This document shows positions 34,004-45,897 of a stretch of DNA of 64,000 bases, piece by piece (positions within the stretch are counted from its first letter, which is position 1; each line of letters starts with the position of its first letter). A model generated the notes under the pieces. That model saw only the letters and a program-made list of their open reading frames with translations. It had not been told where the DNA came from and did no database searches. The position numbers and the translations under genes are program-made. Source of the stretch: Podocnemis expansa (Eukaryota > Chordata > Testudines > Podocnemididae); assembly GCA_007922195.1 (NCBI GenBank), contig ML681963.1:57705586-57769585 (forward strand). Reading direction: 5' to 3'.

Positions 34004-34395
34004 CAATGTTCCCTCTAAGAGGCGCTGGCAGCTGAGCAACTCATGTTGCTTGCCGCGCTGCGCCCCCCCGCTCCCGGTGGCCCCCCAGCTCCTGGCGGCC
34101 CCCCCGCGAGCCCGCTCCCTGCCACCCGGCCACCCCCACAAACTTAGCTTGTGGCTGGGGCTGCACAGCCCAGCCACAGCTCCTGGGGCCAGAGAAGCTC
34201 TACGGGGCATGCTCAGATTTTCTGGGCATGCTCTGTTAGAGCTTCTCTGGGCGGGAGTTTTGAAAACTCCCTGCTCCACAGGAGCTCTATGGAGGGACTC
34301 TGGCTGCCAGCCGTGCGCTGCTGGCAGCCTTCTCTGCGCTGGCGGCTGTGGCGGGCTGCGCTGCAGCGCACCAGCACAGCTGAGAGGGAACATTG
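34004..34395. mobile_element. hAT-2 element, long GC-rich copy
   Basis: It starts CAATGTTCCCTCTAAGAGG and ends GCTGAGAGGGAACATTG, inverted ends shared with 25507-25690. The 392-bp interior is very GC-rich. The flanking octamers GCCAGCAA and GTGCAGAA agree at only about half the positions, so the insertion is old or the borders are rearranged. Confidence 0.7.
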
Positions 34396-34706
34396 GTGCA
34401 GAAGCAGAGGTCACGTCTGCCTCCAGCCTGCTCTATTGTTGGGCCTTGCAGGGCCCTGTGTTAGCTGTTACTCTGTGTTACTGCTGCCCCATCTCCCCTG
34501 TTGGTTTCCCCTTTGCACCTCTGTAAATAAACCTTCCCCATTCCCATAATCCCTGCGCTATCCCAGTGTGTGTGTGGTCACTCTGGGCGTTTGGAATAGG
34601 TGCCCCTGGGGCAAAGGGGCTCTCCTTGCTGTGTTTCCGCACACACCCTTTGCTGGCCAGAGCTGCCTGCAAGGCAGACTCAATCTGGCCACGTGGGTGT
34701 TACACA
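34396..34706. other. Unrecognised sequence
   Basis: A short stretch holding GTAAATAAACCTTCCCCATT (34522 onward), which could be part of an LTR poly(A) region. This is not supported further. Confidence 0.3.
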
Positions 34707-34817
34707 TATATAATTTAAATTAATTTGAATATTCATGAGTTTTTTAATGGTGCTGTGCCTTGAAAAATTGGAAGGTATCAAGGTGTGCCACAGCAGAGAA
34801 AAGGTTGAGAACCACTG
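34707..34817. mobile_element. hAT-1 short element, truncated right half
   Basis: ATTAATTTGAATATTCATGA, then AAGGTGTGCCACAGCAGAGA and the tip GGTTGAGAACCACTG match the corresponding half of the elements at 8405 and 36046. The other half is absent upstream. Confidence 0.65.
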
Positions 34818-36037
34818 CTATAGAGCACTAACATCAGGCAAAGCACACACACGCTCCCCCTCCCCACACAGAAATCAACTGCTCCCGGTTATAAGATCAT
34901 GCAGCAGGAATAACTATTGCTCTTTCTCACATGAGCTATTGTAATAAATTCTACTTCTCCCTGAAGAAACTGTATTATATCTTCACTTAATTTACCTTTG
35001 ACCAGCAAAAAGCCCAGTGAATGCAACCGAGGCCCAAGCATCTATTCTTCTCAGGAGAGGTACAATATAGCCAATTTGCATATCACTTACCCTGGGAAGT
35101 TGGTATTTACAGCCTCAAATGGCTATTTATTCACATGTGCAATTGCCATGGATCCAGAGCACCTAAATCTCACCAAAAGCATTTTCATTGCCCCATTAAT
35201 CTCTCCTCCTGAGGCTTAATAGGGTTTGCTTAAAAATATTTAACAGTACTAGAAGCCCAGGAATGAATATTATTCCCTGCACTACCTTGAAATACTAACC
35301 CCAAGGGCACGTGACCATGGCTCCCTTTTGCTTCTTAGCGTTCTCTCTTCTGGCCCTGTTGGCCCTGGGTCTTTGGAAGACGTTACTCGAAATAGGTGCA
35401 AGTCTCTCATTAATTAGTGCCCAGCAGTTCTGGAGATGCCAGACCAATCCTCCAGCAGTGAATGTAAGGCCTTTGCTCCTGGCCCAGATCTCATCCTTCT
35501 CCTCCCCTGATATTCACAATAACTCCTGACTATGGGGATATTGGTTCGGAACATCCAGCTGCAAAGGGGAAGGGCTCTGGGTAAGCAGTGCATGTTTTGC
35601 AGCATCTTTGCCTAATGCCTGAGGGAGGGGCGTGCACCTGAGGACAGACGGCCGGCTGCTCCACAAGTGCACTGGAGCTGAACAGATGGTAGATCAGGTG
35701 CCAGCAGCTAGCACTCATGAGCACACAGTTTTGTTCCTGCACTTTGCAGGGCCCACTAAAAGCAGCAGTTGATGCAAATGACTGCCTCCATGCCACTCTT
35801 TACTCCACACTTACCTCTGGCTTTTATCATCTCAGAGACACTGTCGGCGCACAGTACCTGCTTCCTGCCTACAGACTGCAGCCTATGTGTGGGCCCAGCC
35901 TGGCTGCAGGCAGACAGAAGCCCAGGATCTCACTGAATGCCAAGCTGCCTGTGCCCGTCATGGCCTTGGTTCTCAGGTCAGAGCAATCATGGCTAGAAAG
36001 AATTGCATTGCTGGCTCTTTGGAATGCCACACTTGCT
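34818..36037. other. Unrecognised sequence
   Basis: No repeat family was recognised. A leucine-rich open frame at 35311-35529 resembles a signal peptide by composition only and lacks any supporting context. Confidence 0.4.
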
Positions 36038-36045
36038 CCCTAGAG

Positions 36046-36262
36046 TAGTGGTTCCCAAAATTTTCTCTGCCGTGGCACACCTTGCTGCCTTTAATTAATT
36101 TGAGGCATACCACTATATAGCTTCCAAATGAACTAATGAATATTCACAAGCTAATGAGCCAATTCAGAGCTCTTGGAGTAGTTTTTCAAAAAACTTTGTG
36201 GCACACCTGCTCAGACCAGGTAGCACACCTGTGTGCCATGGCACACTGGTTAGGAAACACTG
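36046..36262 (+). mobile_element. hAT-1 short element
   Basis: It starts TAGTGGTTCCCAAAATTTTC and ends CTGGTTAGGAAACACTG, with a perfect 8-bp duplication, CCCTAGAG, at 36038-36045 and 36263-36270. At 217 bp it aligns in opposite orientation with 8405-8619. Confidence 0.85.
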
Positions 36263-36270
36263 CCCTAGAG

Positions 36271-37137
36271 TAACGCTGCAGAATATGCCAGTTTAAAATC
36301 AGTATGTCTTCCCTGTCCTGGTGCTCTGGGCCATTAAGAAAACTCAGAGGGTAAAAGGCTGGGTGCACGATTTTCTCCCTTTAATTTTCTTTTTGTAAGT
36401 GTGCTTCAGAGGTGGGACTCCGTGCAGCTCAGCATGTCAGTCATTGTGTTGGGGTCAAGGAGTGGTGTCCTTCTGACATAACAGGTGAATAATTGGCATG
36501 TCTGCATCTAAGCCAACTCCCACCTGTTTACTTTATCACTCTTGAGACAATCAGCTGTGTCATTTTCCACTAATGACAACGTGGTGGAAGCCAAAAAATA
36601 GAGGGGATCAGGTTCTTCTACCATCCCATTGCCCAGCCATGCTTAGCCAGTCAGAGCCACAGGATCATGTCCTCCAGTAACCCCACTGACAGCTACACAA
36701 GCTACTCTACAGGAAGGGACTCTTCTCTGCATGTCTCCGCTGCCTTGCACCATGTGCAGTCAGTCTCAGCCGTGACAGGAGGTGTAACATCCTCCTGACT
36801 CAGTGTGCACTGATTTTTCATGCAGGATGAGCAGCAAGAAAGGAATCCTGGAGATTAGAACCTCAAAACTTTTCAAACACCCTCTCAGAAATGAGTGGGC
36901 TTAGTGAGCACAGACACAAACCCCACAAGGCTGGAGTTTGCAGTTTTTGAGGAGCTCTGCCCCACTGATCAGGCACCCAGACTAGCCCCTCTGCCTTTGG
37001 AGTAGCAGCATTTAGTAGTCTGAAGCCTGAAGCTGTTCAGAAGGGCTAGATTCACACTCTTCATACAGGGACTCTTCCTCTCTAGGCACCTTTTCACTCT
37101 ACCCAGCTACAGTGCTCCTGTCCCCCTCAGTGTACAA
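36271..37137. other. Unrecognised sequence
   Basis: Nothing was recognised between two hAT elements. Confidence 0.4.
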
Positions 37138-37346
37138 CAGGGGTCTCAAACTCAAATCACCACGAGGGCTGCATGAGGACTAGTAGAGGGTCGCATGAGG
37201 ATTAGTACGTTAGCCCGAGGGCCGCACCACTGAAACCTTTTCATACAATGATATTGCAAATATAGGTAATGCGTGTGTCATTGCAGGCCACAGGTAATAG
37301 CTTTCTGGCTGCATGCAGCCCGCAGGCCTCATGTTTGAGACCCCTG
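37138..37346. mobile_element. hAT-type MITE with CAGGGGTCTCAAACTC ends
   Basis: The ends CAGGGGTCTCAAACTCAA and ATGTTTGAGACCCCTG are inverted over about 13 bp. The flanking octamers GTGTACAA and GTCTACGA match at six of eight. The interior has GAGGGCTGCATGAGGAC-like and GGCTGCATGCAGCC motifs. I know similarly ended hAT MITEs from several vertebrates. Confidence 0.7.
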
Positions 37347-37544
37347 GTCTACGAGGAAACTAACATACAACTCAGTCATTACCAAAGGTGATTTTTCACT
37401 CTTAACCTTCCCACCTTCTTATCTGTCATTCCACACTGTTTGACTCCAAACATCTTACTTGGTTTGGTGAAAAACTTCTGAACTCACCTTGTCACTTGCA
37501 CTTGTTTGCATTTAAACATCCCCTTTTATGCTGGACCCTTGTTT

Positions 37545-37641
37545 TCATGTGACTGATGAAGTGGGATTCTGCCCATAAAAGTTCATGCCATAAATAAATT
37601 TATTAGTCTTTAAAAGTGTCACAGGACTCCTTGTTTGTTAA
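37545..37641. mobile_element. Fold-back element, right arm fragment
   Basis: CTGATGAAGTGGGATTCTGC, CATAAATAAATTTATTAGTC and AAAGTGTCACAGGACTCCTT follow the family order. Only the right arm is present. Confidence 0.65.
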
Positions 37642-39011
37642 CCTGCAGCTGTTGCCTACACAGATAGTTAGCCCAGCAATGGCAGCCCATAGGCTGCTGC
37701 ACTGTGACTGGGCAGGTATGAGCCCCAGCAGGGTATATGCACATCCTGTGCTGGGGTGTATGCCTGAGGGGGGGGGCATGCGCTCACTCCTGGGTGATAC
37801 CCTCCTTTGCAGCCTGAGAACAGAGTCCAGCATCTGGAGGATTCCTTGGAAGTTCATCACCCTCCTGCACAGCCCCTACCAGGGGAGGGGGACGGTCTGA
37901 GGTCATAGCCTGGCAGAGCCAGGTTCTGCCACGCTGTGGAGAGGAACTCAGACATAGCCTCATTGATGGAGTTATTGAGAATCCGCACATGGCTGGGTGG
38001 ATAAGACACCCAGGTAGGGGAAGCGAGCACACTATTACCCAGTTGCCCAGACACCATGAGGGAAGCAGGCACAAGACTGAGCATCATTCATACAAAAGAT
38101 TAGTCCAAGCAAGACCTGACTAGCCTGGCTGTAAATCTGTAATGGAGCTCTTTGTGATCGCTCAGTAGTGACTCCAAAACATATGATCTGCGACTCTAAC
38201 TACATGAGACTGCTGGCTTATTTCAAGTCCATTATGGAATTTAAATACTGTGCAGCTTAATGGAGCCATTTACGATTGTACATAAAGCTGTGAACTGCTC
38301 TCCTGTTGTGCCATACAGGACCTGTAATCACATTTGGCTGTATGCTGCCAGGCCATAAAACCAGTGGAAGATGAGGGTTACTGCAGAGTGAGCTGAGAAG
38401 TATGTCATTGCCTACCCTGCCAGCGTCAGGCTTGCTTGAGAGCCACACTCCTCTAGCAAGGCCCACTGCTGTGCTGCTAGACAGGGCAATCCCCAAACTG
38501 CCAACCCTCGTGTCTAAATCAGGGGGCATGGCTGAAACAAAGCCTTTAGTTACTGCTTGTCACAAGGCTCTGCCCTCAACTTTTCAGGCCTGCATCAGCA
38601 TTTTAATGCAGTTTGGGTTGTGACCCTTGTGGGGTCAGATAAGCTTCCTCTTCTGACTCTGCTACTGCCTGGCAGACTCCCTTGACCAAGCAAAGCAGCA
38701 GCAAGCCCTGTAGCGAGCTGTTCTAACAAGTGTGAACCAGCCAGATCCAAGGAACGTCCATAACTTGACACTCATTGGCACGTCCGCAAGAGCTGGAAGT
38801 GAGCTGAGCCAGCAGGGCCCTCCCTTCATCCCAGCTGGCTAGTGACCCGGGCTGACAGAACCACCTTGTTAGCCCCTCTGGAAAAGCTGGGGGTCAAGAT
38901 CTCATGGCACGTTTGTAAAATGCAACTTAGTTAAGCTGGTTGCAACCTGCCCTTGAGCTCACTGCCTGTCTGGGGAATAACAAAAAAGAGTCTGGGAACT
39001 CCAGACTCCCT
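37642..39011. other. Unrecognised sequence
   Basis: No element ends or convincing exon was recognised. Confidence 0.4.
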
Positions 39012-39095
39012 GGGTATGTCTATACTTAACCCTCCTTAAGTCGACCTAAGGAAAGCTCTGTCCACAGTGGGAATTTATTAAGTCGACTTGGATGT
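39012..39095. mobile_element. Harbinger-like MITE fragment
   Basis: GGGTATGTCTATACTTAACC followed by CCTTAAGTCGACCTAAGG and TTATTAAGTCGACTTGG shares the tip and the TTAAGTCGAC core motif of the cluster at 40249. The right end is missing. Confidence 0.5.
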
Positions 39096-39109
39096 GACCC
39101 CGGTGTCCT

Positions 39110-40245
39110 GCATATGCAAAGATCAGGGCAAGCTGCAAAAAGGAGAGCAGATTCTCCCAGCACTGGTGGGTTACCTGGAGATAAACTCCCCAGCCAGTCA
39201 CAAACAATGCTTCCGATCCCCCACACTGGATATCAGGAAGCCACCATAAAACATACTCGGCTCCCTTTACTTCATTCAGTCACTGGTCTCCAGTACAGCC
39301 ACTGGGTCTCTTAAAGAAATAGGTTCTTCTGACCCCAAAGGGTCAGCCACATCACCCAGAATGATATAGTCTTGGATCTTACCCAAAATACCATGCTGCC
39401 AGCCAATCCTTTAGTAACTAAAACTAAAGGTTTAATATCAAAGGAAAAGAAACAAAATGAGAAATGTTATAGGGTCAAAGTGAATCACATACATACAAAT
39501 GATTTAGAGTCCATAGAAGAAAAGTTCTTGAAGAATTTGCAGGTTTTAGGCATACATCCAATACCTATGTGGGTTTAAGTTCTTGTTTCACAGCTTCATT
39601 TGTTAGAAATCCAGTTTACAGGAATAGACCAAATAGTCCATGTGTAGAGTTTGTTCAAATTCTCCCCATGAGAATTAGCAGGGTGGTTTCCAGGCCAGTG
39701 CTGGCTGGAATCTCAATCCTGCAGTCCAGACTTTCCCTGAGAAGCTTGGCCAGATGTGAGATAAAGGAATTATGTTCCCAACTTCCTTTTATAGTTGTAG
39801 CTGGCAAGGTGAGCATTTGCAAGTCAATTCTTCATATGGGCTTTGATGACAGTTTCCAGGTACTTTCTTAAGTGGAGCATAGTAATGTACATTGTCCTTT
39901 GAAGTAAAACCTTCACATTCTGGGGCACCACAGGTAATTAGCTGCATTTAGCACCATTAACAGACAGTTTATATTGGTATATCAAAGGTCCATTTAAATG
40001 TTAATATTCCCTCTTGACCCCTTCCAGTAGAACAGTGGTAACAAATAGGGAGACAGTTCATTCACCTTGCTAACCTCTTCACAGGATATATGTAAACATC
40101 ATCAAGAAACCACTAATGATACACATGCATATCAAAGCCCTAGCCCACTCACTACCATTGCATTTTCCTATAATATGTCTTTAAAGGTTAGATTTGGGTC
40201 ATGTATTTTACAAGATGGCTTGGCCTTCTCAGGCCTAGCATGACA
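39110..40245 (-). mobile_element. Retroviral-type LTR or LTR-containing fragment
   Basis: CTTCTGACCCCAAAGGGTCA, ATCTTACCCAAAATACCATG, CCAATCCTTTAGTAACTAAA and AAAGGTTTAATATCAAAGG, then a long AT-rich tail, follow the order of a turtle endogenous retrovirus LTR that I remember, read antisense. Neither end could be fixed and there is no viral reading frame. The nearest minus-strand poly(A)-like signal is ATTAAA, near 39430. Confidence 0.45.
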
Positions 40246-40248
40246 TTA

Positions 40249-40684
40249 GGTATGTCCACACTACAGTTTTAAGTCAACTTAAAACCCCTTAAGTCAACTT
40301 AAACAAAGCCTTGGCCACACTGAGAAGCAGACCTTATTAAGCCATCTTAACAAAGTCCTGTAGTGTAGACATAGCTCTTAAGCACTTCCTTAAGTCGACT
40401 TAACACCACCTCTTAAGGTCAACTTAATACTTAAGTCGACCTTATTAAGTCAATTTAAGCCAGTGTAGATGGGGCAGAACACTTAAGTGGACCTCATTAA
40501 GTCAACTTAAGGGCTATGTCCCATCTACACTGGCTTAAGTTGACTTAATAAGGTCAATTTAATGTGTTAAGTCGACCTAGCAGCTGCCATTGTGGACGTG
40601 AGCAGTCTACAGGAGTTTGGAATGTGGACACTCTAAGTTGACCTTGTTAAGTTGACTTAACAGAGCTTCCAACGTAGACATACC
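40249..40684. mobile_element. Harbinger-like MITE cluster rich in TTAAGTCGACTTAA
   Basis: The outer tips GGTATGTCCACACTACAG and CAACGTAGACATACC are inverted. Inside lie a second right tip (GTAGTGTAGACATAGC, near 40361) and a second left tip (GGCTATGTCCCATCTACAC, near 40510), so two elements appear joined or nested. AAGTCGACTTAA, AAGTTGACTTAA and AAGTCAACTTAA variants recur more than ten times. TTA precedes the left tip (40246-40248). Confidence 0.65.
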
Positions 40685-40685
40685 C

Positions 40686-40735
40686 CTTGTTTGTTTTGCT
40701 GAAGTAGACTAACATGGCTACCCTTACTCTCTGGA
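40686..40735. mobile_element. Fold-back element, outer right tip
   Basis: CCTTGTTTGTTTTGCTGAAG and TAGACTAACATGGCTACCCT are the outermost 50 bp of the fold-back right arm, lying directly against the Harbinger-like cluster. The cluster probably inserted into this copy. Confidence 0.6.
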
Positions 40736-41690
40736 TCCTGTATGGGAGATGGATTTCTCAGCTGCTGCAGGTGGCCAGCCCTCTGGGGAGTGCAGATGTC
40801 TAAAGCCAGACTCTCTTGCTGCACTGCATTACAGTGCTGGCCAAGTCACTGGCTGGTGTGAAAACAGACCTCTGGGCACTGGGGGAGGTGGGTGCCTAGG
40901 GCCTTGCTGGCAGCAGGACTCCACACCCAGTACATTGCATTGCTCCTGGACACCTGACAGCCACATGGCTGGGGTGGCTGAACAAGGAGGACATCAACCT
41001 CTCCCCAGGGACACAGGGGGGCATGAGGTCACTTTAGGAAAACCCAAGCATTTAACAGAAAGGTTCCCAGCTTCATGGACATGCTGAGCAGCCAAAGCCT
41101 ATGTTAGTCCTCAAGGGGATCATAAGGCATGTGTGGCCAGGCAGAACAGGGCCAGTTCTGGGCATGAAAGGAGGAGGTGTATGTGTGCCTAAACCACTGA
41201 GCCCAGGCAGTGTGGGAAGCAGAAAGAGATGGAGGGGGCCTGACGGGTACAGCTTGTGGGGGTAGGGATGAAGAGCTTAGTGCAGAAAGGGGCAATGAGC
41301 CAGCAGGAAGTTGCGGGTGTGGAAGGCCTGCTCTGAGCAATGGGCAGGGATGCTCCTGGAAGTTGGGTTTACAGAAGGGAGGCAAGAGGAGAGTAGGGAG
41401 GCTGAGTCATGGTGGGGGAAGCCCAGGAAGGGCTGCTAAGGCCCAGACTGCGGGTTAAGGAAGCCTCCCTGCCCAGGCCTCTGTTGTGCAGCACACAGAA
41501 AGTGAATCTCAGCAGCTTTTGTTTCCTTGCCCACACTTCCTCCCTGCTTGTGAAACTTCTCCATGTGCAGAGGAGCTACACAGAGGTGGCCTGCTGGAAG
41601 GGGCTGAGGCTCTGGCCCTGGCCCTGGAGGAGACTCAATCAAGCTCCCACACCAAAGTGTTTCTCTCCAATGGACCTTGCAGTGACCCAG
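40736..41690. other. Unrecognised sequence
   Basis: Mixed DNA with no element ends. Overlapping open frames of about 100 codons occur on both strands and are not credible. Confidence 0.4.
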
Positions 41691-41729
41691 TGTAACCTGC
41701 TAGGGTGGGCTTGAATGCATTCACTTGCC

Positions 41730-42230
41730 CCTCTCCAGTGCCTAACAGAGAAACCCCTGCAGAAAGCAGCTGGAGAGCCAGGATCCAGTCTGTTCAGGAC
41801 TCACAGCGAAGTCTGCTCAGAGTTCCCATCCCACAACAAACTATTGCTCAGAATAAACATAACAATGAACTTTATTAACTAACTAAACAGATCTTATCCT
41901 AAGAAACCATAATAAATTTAAACAAAACAGTAAGAAACCCAAGAGTCCCAATGTTCAGGTGGAGTTACCCTTATCTCAATTGTAGTCTTTTAAGTCTTTG
42001 AGGCTTGAATGCAGAACAAGAGCCATCCTCATCATCTCCAGCTGCAGGAATCTTCAGGTGAATGCCATGCAGTCCTTTCTTCCTCCTGTGTAGCCAGCAC
42101 CACACAATCAGGTCACTGGCCATCCCACTTTCAGTTCTACTGCAGACAATTCCCCTGCAAAAGTGTCCAAAGCAGGGAGAAAACATCCTGCAGTCCACTG
42201 TCACTCAGCTCCTTTCACTCAGTCCCTGAG
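41730..42230 (-). mobile_element. Possible LTR fragment, family 3
   Basis: GAACTTTATTAACTAACTAA (an AATAAA on the minus strand) followed by ACAGATCTTATCC resembles GTGTTTTATTAACTAAACAG at 52805, which precedes a similar stretch. Two such matches suggest one LTR family read antisense. The ends are not visible and the assignment is tentative. Confidence 0.3.
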
Positions 42231-42479
42231 CACATGCACTCTGCAGCTCTCTCTGTTTGCGCTCCCTGGGCATGTAACTCCAGCACAACAATAAAACTTG
42301 TGGAGCATGGTCAATGTGCTACCACACCCGCTCACCAGAGAGTTCTGGTCTCTGGGCTGCAAAATCTGCCCAGCAACATAAGCCAGCCATAAGGGATTGC
42401 TGAAAGAGATTCCTCCTTTTTAGGCACATGGGTTACACCAGCACCTAAGCAATCAGGCTGCTCCCCGGCTGCCTAAGAA

Positions 42480-42790
42480 CAGGAGAATGCTGGGATAGGG
42501 CAATGGGCTGTCTGGCCCAGGCGCTGACTGTGGCTGGTGCCTGTTTATAGGGAATGAACCGAACAGGGCAGAACAGCCCGGTCCCTCTCCCTCCTGTTGT
42601 CTAGCCCCAGCTTCCGGGTTCTGGCAGATGATGGTTTAGGTCACCAGTAAGCATGGGGTTGCATCCATCTGGCTGATTGCCATTGATGGATCTGGCCTCC
42701 ATGAACCTCTTTAGCTCTTTTTTATCCCCTGTTATACATTTGGCCTTCACAAAATCCCCTGGCAACGATTGCCACAAGCTGACAGTGCCT
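42480..42790 (-). mobile_element. CR1 LINE 3' fragment
   Basis: ATTGCCATTGATGGATCTGG, CTCCATGAACCTCTTTAGCT, CCTGTTATACATTTGGCCTT and CACAAAATCCCCTGGCAACG reproduce the order of the CR1 3' region read antisense. It stops near the point where the fragment at 16400 continues with CAATGAGTTCCACAG. Confidence 0.75.
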
Positions 42791-43368
42791 GGCTACAGGC
42801 ACTCATAGTGTGGTCCATTCTAGGCTTAGCCACAAACAAATCCTGACTAAAGCACAGCCATATCAGGGCAATGGGCAAGGGTTGTAACTATGGGAACACC
42901 CAGCTCAGCTTAGGCCAGGCTAACCCTCATGCCAGGGCTCCGCAACCCAAAAGATAAGAAGAGGCATTTAAAAACATTCTTTCAATAACCAAGTGTTTTG
43001 AGAGCCGCAATGGGTGTAGCCTCCTGGTGATGGGTGAGGGAAGCTGGGGCTGGGCGTCTGCTACAGGGTCCCCTGGTTGTGAGGAGGAGCGTAGAATCAC
43101 AAGTGGGACTCCCTGCAGGGTAACCTGGTGATGGGAGGTGTCCAGAGCCTGGCATGGACCACCTGCAGTGTCCCCTTGTGGCAGGAGAGCCTGGCGCTGC
43201 AAAGCAGGGTGGCTAAAGAGCTGCAGATGGCCCCCCAGCCACAAGTTGCAGACCTCTGCCCCACGCCAAAGCTGTTGCTGCCTGGCTGGGAATCAATATA
43301 TTGATTATGAGGGAGAACACCCTGAAACACACTGCTCATTTTGTGAAGGGCATGAATACGGATGCAGG
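42791..43368. other. Unrecognised sequence
   Basis: No family was recognised. Confidence 0.35.
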
Positions 43369-43490
43369 AAGCTCTTTGGAGCAGGGACTGTCTTTGTTCT
43401 GTGTTTGTACAGCACCGAGCGCCAGAGAGGCCTGAGCCGTGACTGAGGCACCTACGAGCTATCACTGCAAATAGTAACAAATAAATAAAC
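43369..43490. mobile_element. Ancient amniote repeat 3' tail
   Basis: TTTGGAGCAGGGACTGTCTT, TGTTCTGTGTTTGTACAGCA and a tail of AATAGTAACAAATAAATAAA match a very common amniote repeat terminus with an AATAATAA-like end. I cannot assign the class confidently (LINE or SINE tail). Confidence 0.6.
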
Positions 43491-43975
43491 ACATCACTAA
43501 GGCCCAGATTTTTAAAGGTAGTGAGGCACAGCTTCACTCAGCATTGCAACACCAAATGGATTTAGGACCCTACATCTTGTTTCCAAAAGGGGTATAGAAG
43601 CCTAAATAATCCCATTGCCTATCAGTGGGATTTTAGCTCATCTATCCCTAAATCCACTCAAAAATTAGATTTAGGATCTTAAATCCTAGTGAGCACAGCA
43701 ATGCCGTACTACATTGAAAACTTTGGGTCCTGGTGTTTTGTGAGTTGTGCTGCAGAGGGAAGGTGGTCACTGTTATTATACCTCATGTCTACTCCCTATT
43801 TCTTCATGCTGGAAGCTGGAGATGTTGGTTTAATGGAGGCTTTATTAAATTCAGCCTGAAATGACATGTGCAGGCCCCTGTGCTGGGATAGTAGCATGCA
43901 GTCAATCTTCCCCCTACGCACGCAGTTCATCAGAGCGTGCCAGCAAGACTCTCTGAGAGGAAAGCTCTGGCCTCA
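43491..43975. other. Unrecognised sequence
   Basis: TTTAGGA and AAATCC motifs recur at 43555-43690, which may be decayed repeat DNA. Nothing firm. Confidence 0.3.
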
Positions 43976-43983
43976 CTCTCAAG

Positions 43984-44085
43984 CAGTATTTCTCAACCTT
44001 TTTGATAGCAGGTAGTTTCCTAATCTGTGCCAGGGAGATCTCAGGGGCCAGCATTGGGCCACAGAGTGGCCGCTCAGAAACACTG
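43984..44085. mobile_element. Very short hAT-1 derivative
   Basis: It starts CAGTATTTCTCAACCTTTTT and ends CGCTCAGAAACACTG. The flanking octamers CTCTCAAG and CTCTAGTG match at about five of eight. At 102 bp it keeps little more than the ends. Confidence 0.55.
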
Positions 44086-44093
44086 CTCTAGTG

Positions 44094-45520
44094 GCTGTCA
44101 TTTAGCCATTGCTCCTTCTCTGTGGGGAAGTTCCCTTAGCTTGCAGTTCAATAGGCCATATGAAGATAGGCTTCATTGTGGCACCCACTGGCTGGCTAGA
44201 AATTGGATTGTCTCTTTCTCCCAGTGGTGCTGCCTTTGTTATCAGACAATGCATGTGAAGGAGTTGCTGGGGCCCAGTGACTAGCCCATGGTCTCCTGAT
44301 CTAGTCCTTGGAGTCCAGTCAATGGATCCAGTCTTTCTAGCAGGTGCCAAGAGTTTGGCAGAGGTGAGAAAATGAGAGGATGAGGAAGAGATGAACACAG
44401 ACTCCCAGGCTACCTCAGCCTTAATGATTCAGCCTCCTCCACCTTCAGGCAGCAGGAAGCCAAGGGGCACAGGGTCTCTTTTTGCCTTTGGAGAAACAGC
44501 TGAGTCTGAAAACAAGCTATCTGAGCACAGGTTGGACACAGTGAGCTGGAGAAATGGCCCCACTCCACTCAGCCCTGCTCTCCGAGCCTGAACTCGGCCC
44601 ATGGAGAAATGCAGATTGAGGGACTTGGCCATGATGAGAACAGCAGACAGTGAAAACCTGCCAAGCCCCATGCTGTAAGCAACCTGCTGATGCTCCCAAA
44701 TGCTCCCTTGAATCCAAGGAAGAGGCTGAACCAGTTTCCTGGGCTGGAGAGAAATTTCTAAGGGCCTACAATTCATGTCTCCCAACCTGCCAGTTGCATG
44801 CCTTCACCTGTGATGTGACGTGCCCTTGAGTTCCAGGACCCAAGCCATCAGCACCGCCATTTATGTCTTCAGCACTTGCTGTGCAGCACTGTATTCTGCT
44901 CCCGGCAGGACTGAGCCCTGCCACACTGGATCTGTGGATATATCCAGGGTTCCTACAGGTCATTTCTAATTATGCCCCATAAACTAGATGCTCCAACTTA
45001 AAAATTTGGACCACTAAGCTGCGTTAGTAACTCTTCTTCTATTACAGTATATAAATAACCCCCTGTGCCTCTCCTCCACTCCCCTTGTCATGGGAGATAG
45101 ATATATCGCAAGCTCCCACAGTGTCTCTGTATTAGCATGCAGCACACTAGCACCTGGAGACCTGGAGTACCCTTCGCACCACAAGGTGAGGTGCTTACCT
45201 CAGAGCTTCTGGCTTCTCCTAGCAGCAGATTGCTGTAATCCAACAAAAAATAAGGCATAGAACACATGGAAATGAGTTCTCCATGATGTGTCCTTCAAGG
45301 GACCCCATGTCAAAGAGCTACCAGCTGTGAGGGTGACCTACCCTTCCTCCCATTGGGGCCATCAAATGTGGCCTTATAACCATTGTGCTGCTACCTTTTG
45401 TTTACTTCCACTCATGTTCACTCCACTACCTGTTGCCTGGTCCTCAAGCTGGGGGTGGTGGGGCTGGAGGCTTCCCTTCGCTGGATGTGGAAGGTGCTTA
45501 GCAAACTTGTTGTGATAAAC
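44094..45520. other. Unrecognised sequence
   Basis: No element ends or convincing exons were recognised between the short hAT derivative and the DIRS-type element. Confidence 0.4.
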
Positions 45521-45538
45521 CCACATTCTTCTCCTAGC

Positions 45539-45702
45539 GCTGCTTGAATGCATTCAGTAATAGGTGTCTCCGTGCCGGAGCGCCGGATTGGTCGGAAAAA
45601 ACTTGTCCTAGCCTGTCAGGAGAGGGGAGGCAGCCTCCACCCCTCGCACCACCCCGTGGCTATATATACGGCCACCTCCCAACCCCTCCTCAGTTTCCTT
45701 TC
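45539..45702 (+). repeat. DIRS left inverted terminal repeat
   Basis: It contains CATTCAGTAATAGGTGTCTC, CGTGCCGGAGCGCCGGATTG, AACTTGTCCTAGCCTGTCAG and GGCTATATATACGGCC. Its reverse complement lies at 50477-50640 with only scattered mismatches. The TATATATA block at 45661-45668 sits about 140 bp inside the element and is a candidate promoter. Confidence 0.85.
45661..45668 (+). promoter_or_regulatory. Candidate TATA box of the DIRS element
   Basis: TATATATA in a GC-rich context, retained in both terminal repeats (GCCGTATATATAGCC in the right copy near 50512). Function is inferred from position and from retention in both copies. Confidence 0.35.
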
Positions 45703-45897
45703 TTCCTCCTTGCACGTCGGAATTGGAACATCCACTCCTTGCAAACTGCAAGCAGCCTGTCCCTTTCTTCAGCTTGCTGTCCAGCTGGGAGCATCTCTTT
45801 GTGGATTTAATTCCACTACAAGAGTTCCCACTACCGGACCGGAACATCGCGTTGACCACACCAGGGTTCAAACCGTGCGGCAAGGCCTTCCCACGGG

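Noticed and set aside
35311..35529. Leucine-rich frame resembling a signal peptide
   Set aside because: It stands alone with no splice donor and no downstream coding sequence. Hydrophobic composition alone is weak evidence.
40249..40684. CRISPR-like repetition of short palindromes
   Set aside because: The spacing is irregular, the context is vertebrate, and the flanking tips are those of MITEs.
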